In this document: positions 21,731 through 28,436 of the stretch, in pieces
Layout: each line of letters opens with the position of its first letter
How positions within the stretch are numbered: position 1 is the first letter of the stretch
NCBI GenBank assembly: GCA_032162705.1
Contig: JAVRON010000144.1
Location: 23,458 to 87,457 of the forward strand
Reading direction: 5' to 3'
Origin: QHXN01 sp032162705
GTDB lineage: Bacteria > Acidobacteriota > Blastocatellia > Pyrinomonadales > Pyrinomonadaceae
DNA: 64,000 nt
Position numbers and translations under genes: made by a program
The notes under the pieces: generated by a model
The model's input: only the letters and a program-made list of their open reading frames with translations
What the model was told of the DNA's origin: nothing
Databases searched by the model: none

Positions 21731-23002
21731 ATGAACGAAACACTCGCTATCATCAACTGCTCGCAGCTCGTCACGCTCGCGGGGCCCCGTCGCCCGCGCG
21801 TGGGCCGTGAGATGCGCGAGCTTGCCATCATCGAAGACGGCGCGATGCTTGTGCGCGGCAAGCTCATCGAGCGGACGGGGACGCGCGCCGAGATCGAGCC
21901 GCTCGCGGGCGCGAGCGTCGAAGTCATCGATGCCGGAGGGCGTGTCTTGATGCCCGGCTTCGTTGACGCACACGCGCACCCTGTCTTTGCGGGCGACCGC
22001 GCGGACGAGTTCGAGAAGCGCGCCGAAGGAATGAGCTATCAGGAGATCGCGGCGGAGGGCGGAGGTATTCGCTCGACCGTGCGTCGGACGCGCGCGGCGA
22101 CCGAAGATGAGTTGTACGCGTCGGCGCGTCGGCGCGAGGCTTGGTTCCTGCGCATGGGCACGACGACGGTCGAGGCGAAGTCGGGTTACGGGCTATCGGT
22201 TGAAGACGAGCTGAAGATGCTGCGCGTCGTGCGGCGTCTGGATGCGGAGGGACGGCTCGCTTACGTCCCGACCTTTCTCGGCGCGCATGAAGTGCCGGAC
22301 GAGTACCGAGGGCGGCGCGAAGAGTATGTTGACCTCGTCGTCGAAGAGATGCTGCCGCGCGTCGCCGTCGAGGGGTTGGCGGAGTTCTGCGACGTGTTCT
22401 GCGAGGAGCGCGTCTTCACGGTCGGAGAGTCGCGGCGCGTGCTCGAAGCGGCGCGCGGGCGTGGGCTTTCTCTTCGCATCCACGCGGATCAACTCACGCG
22501 CGGCGGCGGCGCGCTGCTCGCGGCAGAACTGAAGACGAAGACCGCAGACCATCTCGAACACACGGACGCCCAAGGCTTCGCGGCCTTGAAGTCGGCGGGC
22601 GTGCAACCCGTCCTGCTGCCCGGCTCGGTCTACGCGCTCGGCTCCGTTCGCTACCCCGCGGCGCGCGAGATGATCGAGGCGGGACTCGCCGTGGTCGTCG
22701 CAACGGACTTCAATCCCGGCTCCTCGCCCACGCCCTCGATGACGATGATCCTCTCGCTCGCCTCGACGCACATGAAGATGACGCCCGCCGAAGGCTTGTC
22801 TGCCGCGACCGTCAACGCCGCATACAGTCTGAACCGAGGCGACCACGTAGGCACGCTCGAAGCAGGCAAACGCGCCGACTTCGTCATTCAAGACTGCGCG
22901 GACTATCGCGAGCTGGCCTACTTCTTCGGCGTTGAGCACCCACACGCCGTCTACGTCGGCGGGCGCGCGGCGTTCATACGCGAGCGGGAATGCGACGCGT
23001 AA
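21731..23002 (+). CDS. hutI: Imidazolonepropionase
   Basis: This 423-residue amidohydrolase performs the third step of histidine degradation. The metal-binding motif is MPGFVDAHAHPVFAGDRADEF, and further markers are GGGIRSTVRRTRAATEDEL, TTTVEAKSGYGLS, LRIHADQLTRGG and ATDFNPGSSPTPSM. The length fits the family (about 400-420). It lies 18 nt after the permease and is likely co-transcribed with it. hutU (49542-51206) and hutH (57008-58507) are far away on the other strand, so the pathway genes are dispersed. Confidence 0.95.
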   Translation: MNETLAIINCSQLVTLAGPRRPRVGREMRELAIIEDGAMLVRGKLIERTGTRAEIEPLAGASVEVIDAGGRVLMPGFVDAHAHPVFAGDRADEFEKRAEGMSYQEIAAEGGGIRSTVRRTRAATEDELYASARRREAWFLRMGTTTVEAKSGYGLSVEDELKMLRVVRRLDAEGRLAYVPTFLGAHEVPDEYRGRREEYVDLVVEEMLPRVAVEGLAEFCDVFCEERVFTVGESRRVLEAARGRGLSLRIHADQLTRGGGALLAAELKTKTADHLEHTDAQGFAALKSAGVQPVLLPGSVYALGSVRYPAAREMIEAGLAVVVATDFNPGSSPTPSMTMILSLASTHMKMTPAEGLSAATVNAAYSLNRGDHVGTLEAGKRADFVIQDCADYRELAYFFGVEHPHAVYVGGRAAFIRERECDA

Positions 23003-23011
23003 AAATAATCG

Positions 23012-23040
23012 TTGACGAGTAAAAGGGCGTCGTCTATCAT
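23012..23040 (+). promoter_or_regulatory. Predicted sigma-70 promoter for the structured RNA
   Basis: TTGACG (23012-23017) and TATCAT (23035-23040) are separated by exactly 17 nt, placing the start near 23047. It is one of the closest matches to the sigma-70 consensus noted in the window and lies immediately downstream of hutI, so the RNA need not depend on read-through. Confidence 0.65.
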
Positions 23041-23076
23041 CGTGTCAACACTGGAAAGGAGGTGATCCGAAAATAT

Positions 23077-23115
23077 ATGAATTCAAATCACAGTGAGGTG
23101 GCTGGAGTCTCCTGA
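23077..23115 (+). CDS. Twelve-codon leader-type ORF inside the structured RNA
   Basis: ATG at 23077 opens MNSNHSEVAGVS and TGA ends it at 23115, two bases before helix P1. GGAGG lies 14 nt upstream within the anti-16S match. That is slightly long spacing, but the extended complementarity may compensate. A ribosome at the stop codon would occlude the 5' strand of P1, coupling translation to folding. The peptide itself has no recognisable function. Confidence 0.45.
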   Translation: MNSNHSEVAGVS

Positions 23116-23256
23116 ACAGGGATTAGCACCACAACTGAAGCAGTACCAAGCCTATGGCTGTAATCCCTGAAGAGTGGCTTTCGAGCGGTCTTTGACACCG
23201 CCGACCAAGTTCAGAGAGGCTAATCCACACAGTCCACCGAGCCATAGGAGATAAAG

Positions 23257-23294
23257 AGAGGCGGCACTTGAAAAGGTGTCGCCTCTTAACTTTT
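23257..23294 (+). terminator. Intrinsic terminator of the structured RNA
   Basis: AGAGGCGGCAC (23257-23267) pairs with GTGTCGCCTCT (23276-23286) with one G-U pair, and an 8-nt loop TTGAAAAG lies between them. TAACTTTT follows. It separates the RNA from the exported-protein gene at 23371, so it could act as an attenuator for that gene. Confidence 0.72.
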
Positions 23295-23370
23295 ACACGG
23301 CGGCAGTGTGGTCAAGGCCCCCTTCCGGCACTCTCATTGCACAGGGGCGATGCGAGGGGGAAGAAAGCCG

Positions 23371-24006
23371 ATGATTTCGTTTCGGAAACATGCACTGGAG
23401 GGTACACGCTGCCCCAATTCATTCCTCAAACGCCGCCCGCGCCGTGCCGACACGACTTCGAGAGTCGCCGTGTTGATTCTTCTCCTGCTCGCCGCCGACG
23501 CGAACGGCGCAGCGTCAACCGGACAAAAGGGTAGAGAAAAGACGCGTGGCGAAGGGCATAGGGCCGTCGCGTCTCAAACGCCTGCGCGGAAAGCGCCGGG
23601 GAGAGGCGATGAGTCTGCGGGAGAGTCAAAGATTCCGATTCGAGTCACGCGCGTCGATACGCCCGAAGGCCCGAGCGTGGTCGCGACGATAGGGGATTTC
23701 CCCGCAGACTTGAACGAAGGTGGGCAGGACTTCCTGAAGCGCGAGTTCTTCGAGCACTTCGCCTCGGACGTGCTCGGACTCGGGGACTCTGAGTCGCACG
23801 CGACGCTCAAGGTCGCGCTGCTGCCGCAGGAGAAGGAGAATCAGCGCGAAGGCGACTTCACCTTCGGCAAGCTTTCGGGGCGCATGGTCGTGTTGGTGGA
23901 GAAGCGCCGTGTCATGGTGGCCTGCACGTTTTCCGAGGCGGAGAGCGTGCCGCAACTGCTGGCTGTTCTGGAAAGGCTTTTCGCCGGCGGGGTCTCTGCC
24001 GTGTAG
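23371..24006 (+). CDS. Exported protein of unknown function
   Basis: This 211-residue protein has a long basic N-terminus followed by a hydrophobic segment (RVAVLILLLLAADANGAAS), probably a signal peptide or anchor, then a polar linker. The globular C-terminal half (IPIRVTRVDTPEGPSVVATI to TFSEAESVPQLLAVLERLFAG) is unrecognised. ATG 23371 was chosen for the GAGGGGGAAGAAAG upstream. ATG 23350 is an alternative. It starts 77 nt after the structured RNA's terminator and is followed by its own terminator at 24134-24192. Confidence 0.6.
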   Translation: MISFRKHALEGTRCPNSFLKRRPRRADTTSRVAVLILLLLAADANGAASTGQKGREKTRGEGHRAVASQTPARKAPGRGDESAGESKIPIRVTRVDTPEGPSVVATIGDFPADLNEGGQDFLKREFFEHFASDVLGLGDSESHATLKVALLPQEKENQREGDFTFGKLSGRMVVLVEKRRVMVACTFSEAESVPQLLAVLERLFAGGVSAV

Positions 24007-24133
24007 GCAGCCGGGCGTGATAACAGAAAAGTGATAGTTCGGGGAAGATGACGTAAAGCTTTCCCGTTAGTCTCTCACTCATTCAAGGGGGTTGTAGGGT
24101 GGGTTTCGGGGGAATGCCTGCTCTGCATGGTTA

Positions 24134-24192
24134 AGTCAAGAGCCTTGTCTCAGGCGTTTGGGGGAGCGCCCGGGACAGGGCTTCTGACTTTT
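24134..24192 (+). terminator. Hairpin terminator after the exported-protein gene
   Basis: AGTCAAGAGCCTTGTC pairs imperfectly with GACAGGGCTTCTGACT, with an inner GGCG/CGCC helix, followed by TTTT. It is positioned for the plus-strand gene ending at 24006. Confidence 0.6.
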
Positions 24193-24233
24193 GAGATGCC
24201 TCTCGGCGGCCAACAACAAATCATTTAATGCGG

Positions 24234-24267
24234 GAAGCCCCGCCCTGGGGAGCCGGGGCGGGGCTTC
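24234..24267. terminator. Strong GC hairpin, first of a tandem pair
   Basis: GAAGCCCCGCCC at 24234-24245 pairs perfectly with GGGCGGGGCTTC ending at 24267. It is followed directly by an A-run and a second hairpin. It lies between a plus-strand gene and a minus-strand gene. Confidence 0.7.
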
Positions 24268-24268
24268 A

Positions 24269-24313
24269 AAAAAACTGAAGGCGCGTTGTCGCGACAACGC
24301 GCCTTCAGTTTTT
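24269..24313. terminator. Perfect palindromic bidirectional terminator
   Basis: AAAAACTGAAGGCGCGTTGT runs into CG and its exact complement, giving about 22 bp each side with no free loop, bounded by an A-run and a T-run. It would terminate transcription from both directions. It lies 19 nt beyond the stop of the Asn-rich lipoprotein gene. Confidence 0.85.
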
Positions 24314-24331
24314 ACACAAGCTGGCAAGAAC

Positions 24332-24637
24332 CTAGTTGTGGTTGGTGCTCGTGTTGGAGTTGTGGTTCATGTTGCTGGTGTTCGTGTTGCTCATGTTACG
24401 GTTGCTCATGCTGCCGTTCATGTTGCTGGTGCTGGTGTTGCTGGTGCTGGTGTTGCTGGTGTTGCTGCTACCGGAGTTGGTGTTGCCGATAACAGTCACG
24501 TTGGCATTGCTGATGGTAACGTTGGCGTTCGCGGCGTTGGCGTTCGCCGCGTTCGTGTTGTTGGTATTGTCACCACCGCCGCATGCCGAGAGGCTCGCGA
24601 CGCCAGCCAACGCCAGAAGTGCTAAAGTCTTGCGCAT
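24332..24637 (-). CDS. Small Asn/Thr/Ser-rich lipoprotein
   Basis: In this 101-residue protein the first 19 residues are a lipoprotein signal (MRKTLALLALAGVASLSAC, with a lipobox ending SAC and Cys19 as lipidation site). The mature part is almost only Asn, Thr, Ser, Ala and Met in short units (NTN, NAAN, SNTST, SNMN) with no globular domain. It should sit in the outer or inner membrane. CAGGAGA lies just upstream of the ATG, and a promoter and palindrome lie further upstream. Its role is unknown. Confidence 0.8.
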   Translation of the reverse strand: MRKTLALLALAGVASLSACGGGDNTNNTNAANANAANANVTISNANVTVIGNTNSGSSNTSNTSTSNTSTSNMNGSMSNRNMSNTNTSNMNHNSNTSTNHN

Positions 24638-24664
24638 AGATCGTTCTCCTGAATTCAGTTTAAA

Positions 24665-24678
24665 TTGAGGTACCTCAA
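24665..24678. promoter_or_regulatory. Palindromic operator candidate upstream of the Asn-rich lipoprotein
   Basis: TTGAGGTACCTCAA is a perfect 14-bp palindrome. It is positioned at about +3 to +16 relative to the predicted minus-strand start, where a bound repressor would block elongation. Confidence 0.45.
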
Positions 24679-24687
24679 GCGTGGGAA

Positions 24688-24716
24688 ACTATACTTAAAA
24701 CGGGCTTTGCTGTCTA
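24688..24716 (-). promoter_or_regulatory. Predicted promoter for the Asn-rich lipoprotein gene
   Basis: Read on the minus strand, TAGACA (24711-24716) and TATAGT (24688-24693) are separated by 17 nt, about 50 nt upstream of the ATG. The elements are close to consensus. Confidence 0.6.
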
Positions 24717-24759
24717 GCCGTCACCGAAAATTTTTTTCTCCCGCCGGGGGGCGCTTGTG

Positions 24760-24911
24760 TATAATACCGGATGTGGTTGTGGCGCTGAAGCTGGCCGCAT
24801 CTCAGTTTCGGCTGACTCTCCCGTCCGGGTCACGAAAGCCCACAGACAAACTGACGGAAGTGCTAAGAGTAAAAGGTGAGACCCGTTATGGCGAAACGGG
24901 TCTCACTTTTT
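24760..24911 (+). ncRNA. Candidate small RNA with TATAAT box and intrinsic terminator
   Basis: TATAAT lies at 24760-24765, although no good -35 hexamer is seen. About 30 nt downstream of the expected start is a nested hairpin: TCAGTTT 24802-24808 with AAACTGA 24848-24854, GGCT/AGCC, and CCCG/CGGG. A terminator, GTGAGACCCGTT / AACGGGTCTCAC plus TTTTT, follows at 24876-24911. No coding frame fits. The terminator also has an A-run on its left and could serve the minus-strand gene ending at 24940, so the RNA call is tentative. Confidence 0.38.
24871..24911. terminator. Bidirectional intrinsic terminator
   Basis: AAAAGGTGAGACCCGTT at 24871-24887 pairs with AACGGGTCTCAC and a T-run at 24895-24911, with a 7-nt loop. 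It serves the minus-strand NTF2-like gene (stop at 24940) and possibly the plus-strand small RNA. Confidence 0.8.
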
Positions 24912-24939
24912 CTGCGTTTTACAAGGCTTTTCAAGCTTT

Positions 24940-25647
24940 TCAGTCCCGCGAAGGGGGCTTGGCCGGTTTGGCGGCGTCCCCTTCCGTTGTGCGCTCTGAG
25001 GGTAGGAGGTTCGACGGGCTGGGCTTGTCGGGCGAGGTGTGTGTGTGGACGATCTTCCACTCGACGCCGATTTTCTGGTAGACGATTGAGAGGCGTCCCG
25101 TGGCGTGCTCGGGCTGCCCTTCGGCGGTCTGCGACTGATCCCAGAGGCACGTGACGAGCGCGGCAGAGGTCCCAAGGGTCTTTACGCGCAGGTCGCGCAC
25201 GTCGAGTTTTACGTCCTTGATCTTCGCGTACAAGCTCTCTCGATTGCTGCGCGCCTGCTCCCAGGACTTCGTCACCGAGCCGTTGTTGTTGAAGACGACG
25301 AGCTGCGGCGAGTTCCAGTAGAGCTTCATCACGGCGTCTGCGTCGGCGCGGCGTATGCCGTCCACGAGCGAGTCGAAGGCTTCGCGGACGGCGCGCGCCT
25401 GTGCGGCCTCTGCCGTAGACTGCGCGGTGCGCGTCGTCTGGGTCGCGCGGCGCGTGCGCGTCGTAGTGGCCTGCTCAGACTGCGCGGGCACACTCTCCTG
25501 CGCGGGCTTCGCGGTTGTCTTTGTGGAAGTCGCCTGACGCCTGCCCGGCGAGGACGTGCGCGTCGTACTCGTGTTTGTGTTCTGCGCGGAGACGGTCGCC
25601 GCAAGCGCAGCTACGAGCGACGTGGTTAAGAACAGTCTTTTTATCAT
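24940..25647 (-). CDS. Exported NTF2-like (SnoaL_3/DUF4440) protein
   Basis: This 235-residue protein has a signal peptide, MIKRLFLTTSLVAALAATVSAQ, probably cleaved after AQ. A Thr/Arg/Gln-rich linker of about 70 residues follows. The NTF2-like domain is VREAFDSLVDGIRRADADAV through LSIVYQKIGVEWKIVHTHTS. The C-terminal 30 residues are a polar Ser/Pro/Lys tail. The WKIVHTHTS ending is shared with the protein at 19666-20139, so the two are paralogues. The role is unknown. Confidence 0.83.
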   Translation of the reverse strand: MIKRLFLTTSLVAALAATVSAQNTNTSTTRTSSPGRRQATSTKTTAKPAQESVPAQSEQATTTRTRRATQTTRTAQSTAEAAQARAVREAFDSLVDGIRRADADAVMKLYWNSPQLVVFNNNGSVTKSWEQARSNRESLYAKIKDVKLDVRDLRVKTLGTSAALVTCLWDQSQTAEGQPEHATGRLSIVYQKIGVEWKIVHTHTSPDKPSPSNLLPSERTTEGDAAKPAKPPSRD

Positions 25648-25741
25648 TGCCGAAACACCCTTCTCAAAATCCGAAGGCGCACGCGCTGATGGATGGCCGC
25701 GCGCCGCCGGACAAAATAAACTTCACCGGGCGAAATAAACT

Positions 25742-27250
25742 TCAGACGAGGCTGGCCGCATTGCGTAGACGCACGGCGCAGCGTTCGCGCCCGATCACTT
25801 CAAACACATCGAACATCGAGGGGCCCACCGATTGGCCCGTCAGCGCCGTGCGCGAGGCGTTGATGAGGAGAGCGGCCTTGACGCCCGCCTCTTCGGCGAA
25901 AGCGCGCAGCGCCTGCTCGATTGTCTCCAACGTCCACGGCTCGACCGCCTCAAGTCGCGCGGCCAAACGTGGAAGCATCTCGCGCAGCGCCGAGTCCTTC
26001 TTCAAGTTCTTCGCCAACGCCGCCTCGTCATACTCGAACTCGTCCGAGAAGTACGCGCGCCCCTGCCCCGAAAAATCCTTGAGCGTGATGAAGCGCTGGC
26101 GGATAAGCTCAATGGTGCGCTCGAACCAAGCGCGCTCTTCCGTCTCATACTCTGGCCGCCAGAGTCCCGCCGCTTCAAGCTCTGATTTGACCATCGGCAG
26201 AAGCTCTGCAAGCGGCATCGTGCGGACGTACTCGGCGTTCATCCAGAGCGCCTTCTGGTCAGTCCACTGGCGCGGGTCTGTTTCGCTGAAGTTGAAGACG
26301 GCGTTCGAGCGGTGGACGCCTTCGAGCGAGAAGCGCTCGACCATCTCTGCGAGCGACATGATCTCTTTCTGCTCGTCGCCGGGCGACCAGCCGAGGAGCG
26401 TCAGATAGTTGCGGAAGGCTGCGGGGATGAAGCCTCGGTCGCGGTAAGTCGTCAACGAGACGACCTCGCCGTGCTTGCGCTTCGAGAGCTTTGCCTTGTT
26501 CGGCGCGAGTATCAAGGGCAGGTGCGCGAACACAGGCGTGGGTCGGGCCAGCGCCTCGTAGATGAGCACCTGCTTGTGCGTGTTCGTCAGGTGATCCTGA
26601 CCGCGTATGACGTGCGTGATGCCCATCTCGATGTCATCGACGACGACCGAAAGATTATAGAGCGGCGTGAGATCGCCGGAGCGCAGCAGCACGAGGTCTT
26701 CTATCTCCGAGTGATCGCGCGCCTGCTCGCCGTAGACGGCGTCGGTGAAGTGTGTCTGCCCCTCGCGCGCGACCTTCAGGCGCACGGCGAACGGCTCGCC
26801 CGCTTCCGCCCTACGGTTCGACTCTTCGAGCGACAGGTCGCGGAAAGGATTGCTGCGGTGGTCTGCGCCCGTGTGCGCCGCGGCCTGCGTGCGTGCGCGC
26901 TCGGCTATCTCCTGCTTGACGTTCGAGTCGGAGCGCTCGCCCTTCGGCGTGAAGTCGCGATAAGCCTTGCCCTCCTCGACGAGATGGAGCGCGGCCTCGC
27001 GATGCTTGTCTGCGTTACGCGACTGGAAGACGATCTCCTCGTCATAGTCGCCGATGCCGAGCCACTCCATCCCTTCAAGGATCGAGCGCGTGGACTCGTC
27101 GGTCGAGCGTTGCAAATCGGTGTCCTCGACCCGGAGCAGAAACTTGCCGCCCGACTTGCGCGCGAACAGCCAGTTGAACAGCGCCGAGCGCGCTGCGCCG
27201 ATGTGCAGGTAGCCCGTGGGCGATGGTGCGAAGCGGACGCGGACAGTCAT
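25742..27250 (-). CDS. gltX: Glutamyl-tRNA synthetase
   Basis: This 502-residue class I aminoacyl-tRNA synthetase attaches glutamate to tRNA(Glu). The start VRVRFAPSPTGYLHIGAARS contains the HIGH-type motif HIGA, and the KMSKS loop is NKAKLSKRKHGE. DTDLQRSTDE and HVIRGQDHLTNTHKQ are typical of the catalytic domain. The C-terminal half is the helical anticodon-binding domain. ATG 27250 was chosen because residues upstream in the open frame (SYHLSLITYHF) are translated heptad repeat. Confidence 0.97.
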   Translation of the reverse strand: MTVRVRFAPSPTGYLHIGAARSALFNWLFARKSGGKFLLRVEDTDLQRSTDESTRSILEGMEWLGIGDYDEEIVFQSRNADKHREAALHLVEEGKAYRDFTPKGERSDSNVKQEIAERARTQAAAHTGADHRSNPFRDLSLEESNRRAEAGEPFAVRLKVAREGQTHFTDAVYGEQARDHSEIEDLVLLRSGDLTPLYNLSVVVDDIEMGITHVIRGQDHLTNTHKQVLIYEALARPTPVFAHLPLILAPNKAKLSKRKHGEVVSLTTYRDRGFIPAAFRNYLTLLGWSPGDEQKEIMSLAEMVERFSLEGVHRSNAVFNFSETDPRQWTDQKALWMNAEYVRTMPLAELLPMVKSELEAAGLWRPEYETEERAWFERTIELIRQRFITLKDFSGQGRAYFSDEFEYDEAALAKNLKKDSALREMLPRLAARLEAVEPWTLETIEQALRAFAEEAGVKAALLINASRTALTGQSVGPSMFDVFEVIGRERCAVRLRNAASLV

Positions 27251-27257
27251 TCTTAGG

Positions 27258-27349
27258 AAGTGATAAGTGATGAGTGATAAGTGATAAGAAAGAGCAGTTG
27301 GCTTCTTCTTACCATTCCTTATCACTTATCACTCATCACTTATCACTCC
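27258..27349. repeat. Inverted heptad repeat, AGTGATA family, copy 3
   Basis: The left arm 27258-27290 is AGTGATA-AGTGATG-AGTGATA-AGTGATA. The right arm 27316-27347 holds the complements, with a spacer of about 25 nt. The TGA stop of the upstream minus-strand gene (27336-27338) is inside the right arm, so that protein's last residues (SDK) come from repeat sequence. Confidence 0.9.
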
Positions 27350-27929
27350 TTTTCATCTCTTCGATCTGATGGCTCAGTTGCTCGATGCGCGCGAGTAGTT
27401 CCCGGTGGCGCTGCTCCTCAAGGGGCGGCGTGTGTCCTTCGATGAAGAAGCCGCCGCCGGGTTCGAGCACGCAGGTCTCGATGTCTTCGAGTCGCCCGAA
27501 ACCCTGCCGGTGCGCGACCGTCTGTAGCTCGGTGACTGTCAAAAGCTCGCGCGCAAGTCCATCTTTGCAGACCTTGCCGTTCTCGATGAGCTTCGTCGGC
27601 GTACCTTCGAGCAGTTGGTCGAGCCGCTTGTGCTTGAACATAAAGCGCACGACGACATAGTTGACGACGAGCAGCGCGACCGCGCCCGTCAGCCCGCCCG
27701 AGATGCTGTTGTCCTCGCCGATGATCGCGTTCTGCACCGTATTCGAGAGCGAGAGCAGGACGACGAGGTCGAAAGGATTTAGTTGCGCCAGCTCGCGTTT
27801 GCCGAAGACGCGCAGCAACACGACGAGCGCGACGTAGACGATGACGGGACGCAGAATCTTCTCGGCGATGGGCAGCCCCGGCCCGGCGAGAAGGTGCGAG
27901 AGCGTTCCGTCCCAAAGGAGTTCGGACAT
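27336..27929 (-). CDS. YetF/DUF421 family membrane protein
   Basis: This 197-residue protein has three N-terminal membrane spans (VIVYVALVVLLRVFGKRELA, PFDLVVLLSLSNTVQNAIIG, LTGAVALLVVNYVVVRFMF). The soluble domain that follows has GTPTKLIENGKVCKDGLAREL and GFGRLEDIETCVLEPGGGFFI, as in YetF/YdfR proteins. These affect spore or envelope properties in Bacillus, and the function here is unknown. GAGGAG lies upstream of ATG 27929. The C-terminus runs into the repeat. Confidence 0.9.
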   Translation of the reverse strand: MSELLWDGTLSHLLAGPGLPIAEKILRPVIVYVALVVLLRVFGKRELAQLNPFDLVVLLSLSNTVQNAIIGEDNSISGGLTGAVALLVVNYVVVRFMFKHKRLDQLLEGTPTKLIENGKVCKDGLARELLTVTELQTVAHRQGFGRLEDIETCVLEPGGGFFIEGHTPPLEEQRHRELLARIEQLSHQIEEMKRSDK

Positions 27930-28097
27930 CGGCGCTTCTCCTCGAAAGCGAATTTTGAAAGAGCGGCGAAAGCAACTGTTGAAAGAGCGGCAAACACTTC
28001 CGTCCCTGACCGAGTTTCGACTGGACGGCTGCGAAAATAAATTAAGGTTACCTGAACTTTTGAAATCCAAGTAACCTGCGGCTGCGGCGATAATTAA

Positions 28098-28188
28098 TGG
28101 CGGAGATGGCAGGATTCGAACCTGCGATAGGCTTTTGACCTATAACGGTTTAGCAAACCGCCGCCTTCAGCCACTCGGCCACATCTCC
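28098..28188 (-). tRNA. tRNA-Ser (GCU anticodon)
   Basis: On the minus strand, the acceptor stem GGAGATG pairs with CATCTCC, followed by G and an encoded CCA (28098-28100). The anticodon arm CGGTTTGCTAAACCG carries GCT. A long variable arm (TTATAGGTCAAAAGCCTAT) marks a serine tRNA. The T-loop is GGTTCGAATCC. It decodes AGC/AGU. Confidence 0.97.
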
Positions 28189-28189
28189 G

Positions 28190-28436
28190 CGAAGACGAAA
28201 CGATATTCTAGCCCGCCGACCCCGATTGTCAAGCCGTGGCTCCACAGTTCCGACGCGGGCATGCACATGAGTGTCCCGCGCCATTTGGTGTTAAAGTTTA
28301 GATGTATGGGCTGACGAAAAGTTGAGAAGGGAAGACTCCCGGCGGAGCCTTTATCCGACGACTTCGGATGTGGGGCTTGGACTTGAGAAAAAGCTTTTTC
28401 GTAGAGCGCGGCGTTCGGCTTTGAGGTGAGACGGAT
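28190..28436. other. Gap without a recognised gene
   Basis: This 247-nt gap follows the tRNA and precedes the phosphoesterase gene. It holds a short palindrome AAAAAGCTTTTTC near 28389 and a small CCGACGACTTCGG hairpin, but no coding frame and no heptad repeat. Confidence 0.4.

Larger units (their letters stand above)
23047..23294 (+). ncRNA. Candidate structured RNA with perfect anti-16S sequence, short ORF and pseudoknot
   Basis: The predicted transcript is about 245 nt. It opens with GGAAAGGAGGTGATCC (23053-23068), the exact complement of the 16S rRNA 3' end including all of CCTCC. Helix P1 is CAGGGATTA 23117-23125 with TAATCCCTG 23161-23169. Helix P2 is CCTATGGCT 23151-23159 with AGCCATAGG 23240-23248. 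P2's 5' strand is in the P1 loop and its 3' strand is outside, so this is an H-type pseudoknot. A small hairpin GCGGT/ACCGC lies at 23185-23201. GGATTAGC (23120-23127) can instead pair with GCTAATCC (23219-23226), excluding P1. An 11-bp terminator ends it. I do not recognise a known RNA family. Confidence 0.62.

Noticed and set aside
23053..23068. Anti-16S sequence as a fragment of an rRNA operon on the minus strand
   Set aside because: Only 16 nt match the 16S tail. The flanking sequence diverges at once, and the promoter, ORF and helices around it form a coherent separate unit.
23047..23294. The structured RNA as tmRNA
   Set aside because: It has an ORF and a pseudoknot but no tRNA-like acceptor/T-arm, no CCA end and no ALAA-type tag, and it is about 100 nt too short.
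24665..25081. Plus-strand open frame near 24.7-25.1 kb as a protein gene
   Set aside because: It contains the terminator hairpin and lies antisense to the NTF2-like gene. No family features or ribosome-binding site are present.
27251..27325. Repeat-encoded N-terminal extensions of gltX, the permease and suhB as real coding sequence
   Set aside because: The peptides (LITHHSLIT, DYCLLTT) are direct translations of heptads, whose period leaves frames open. Family alignments and SD sequences place the starts downstream.
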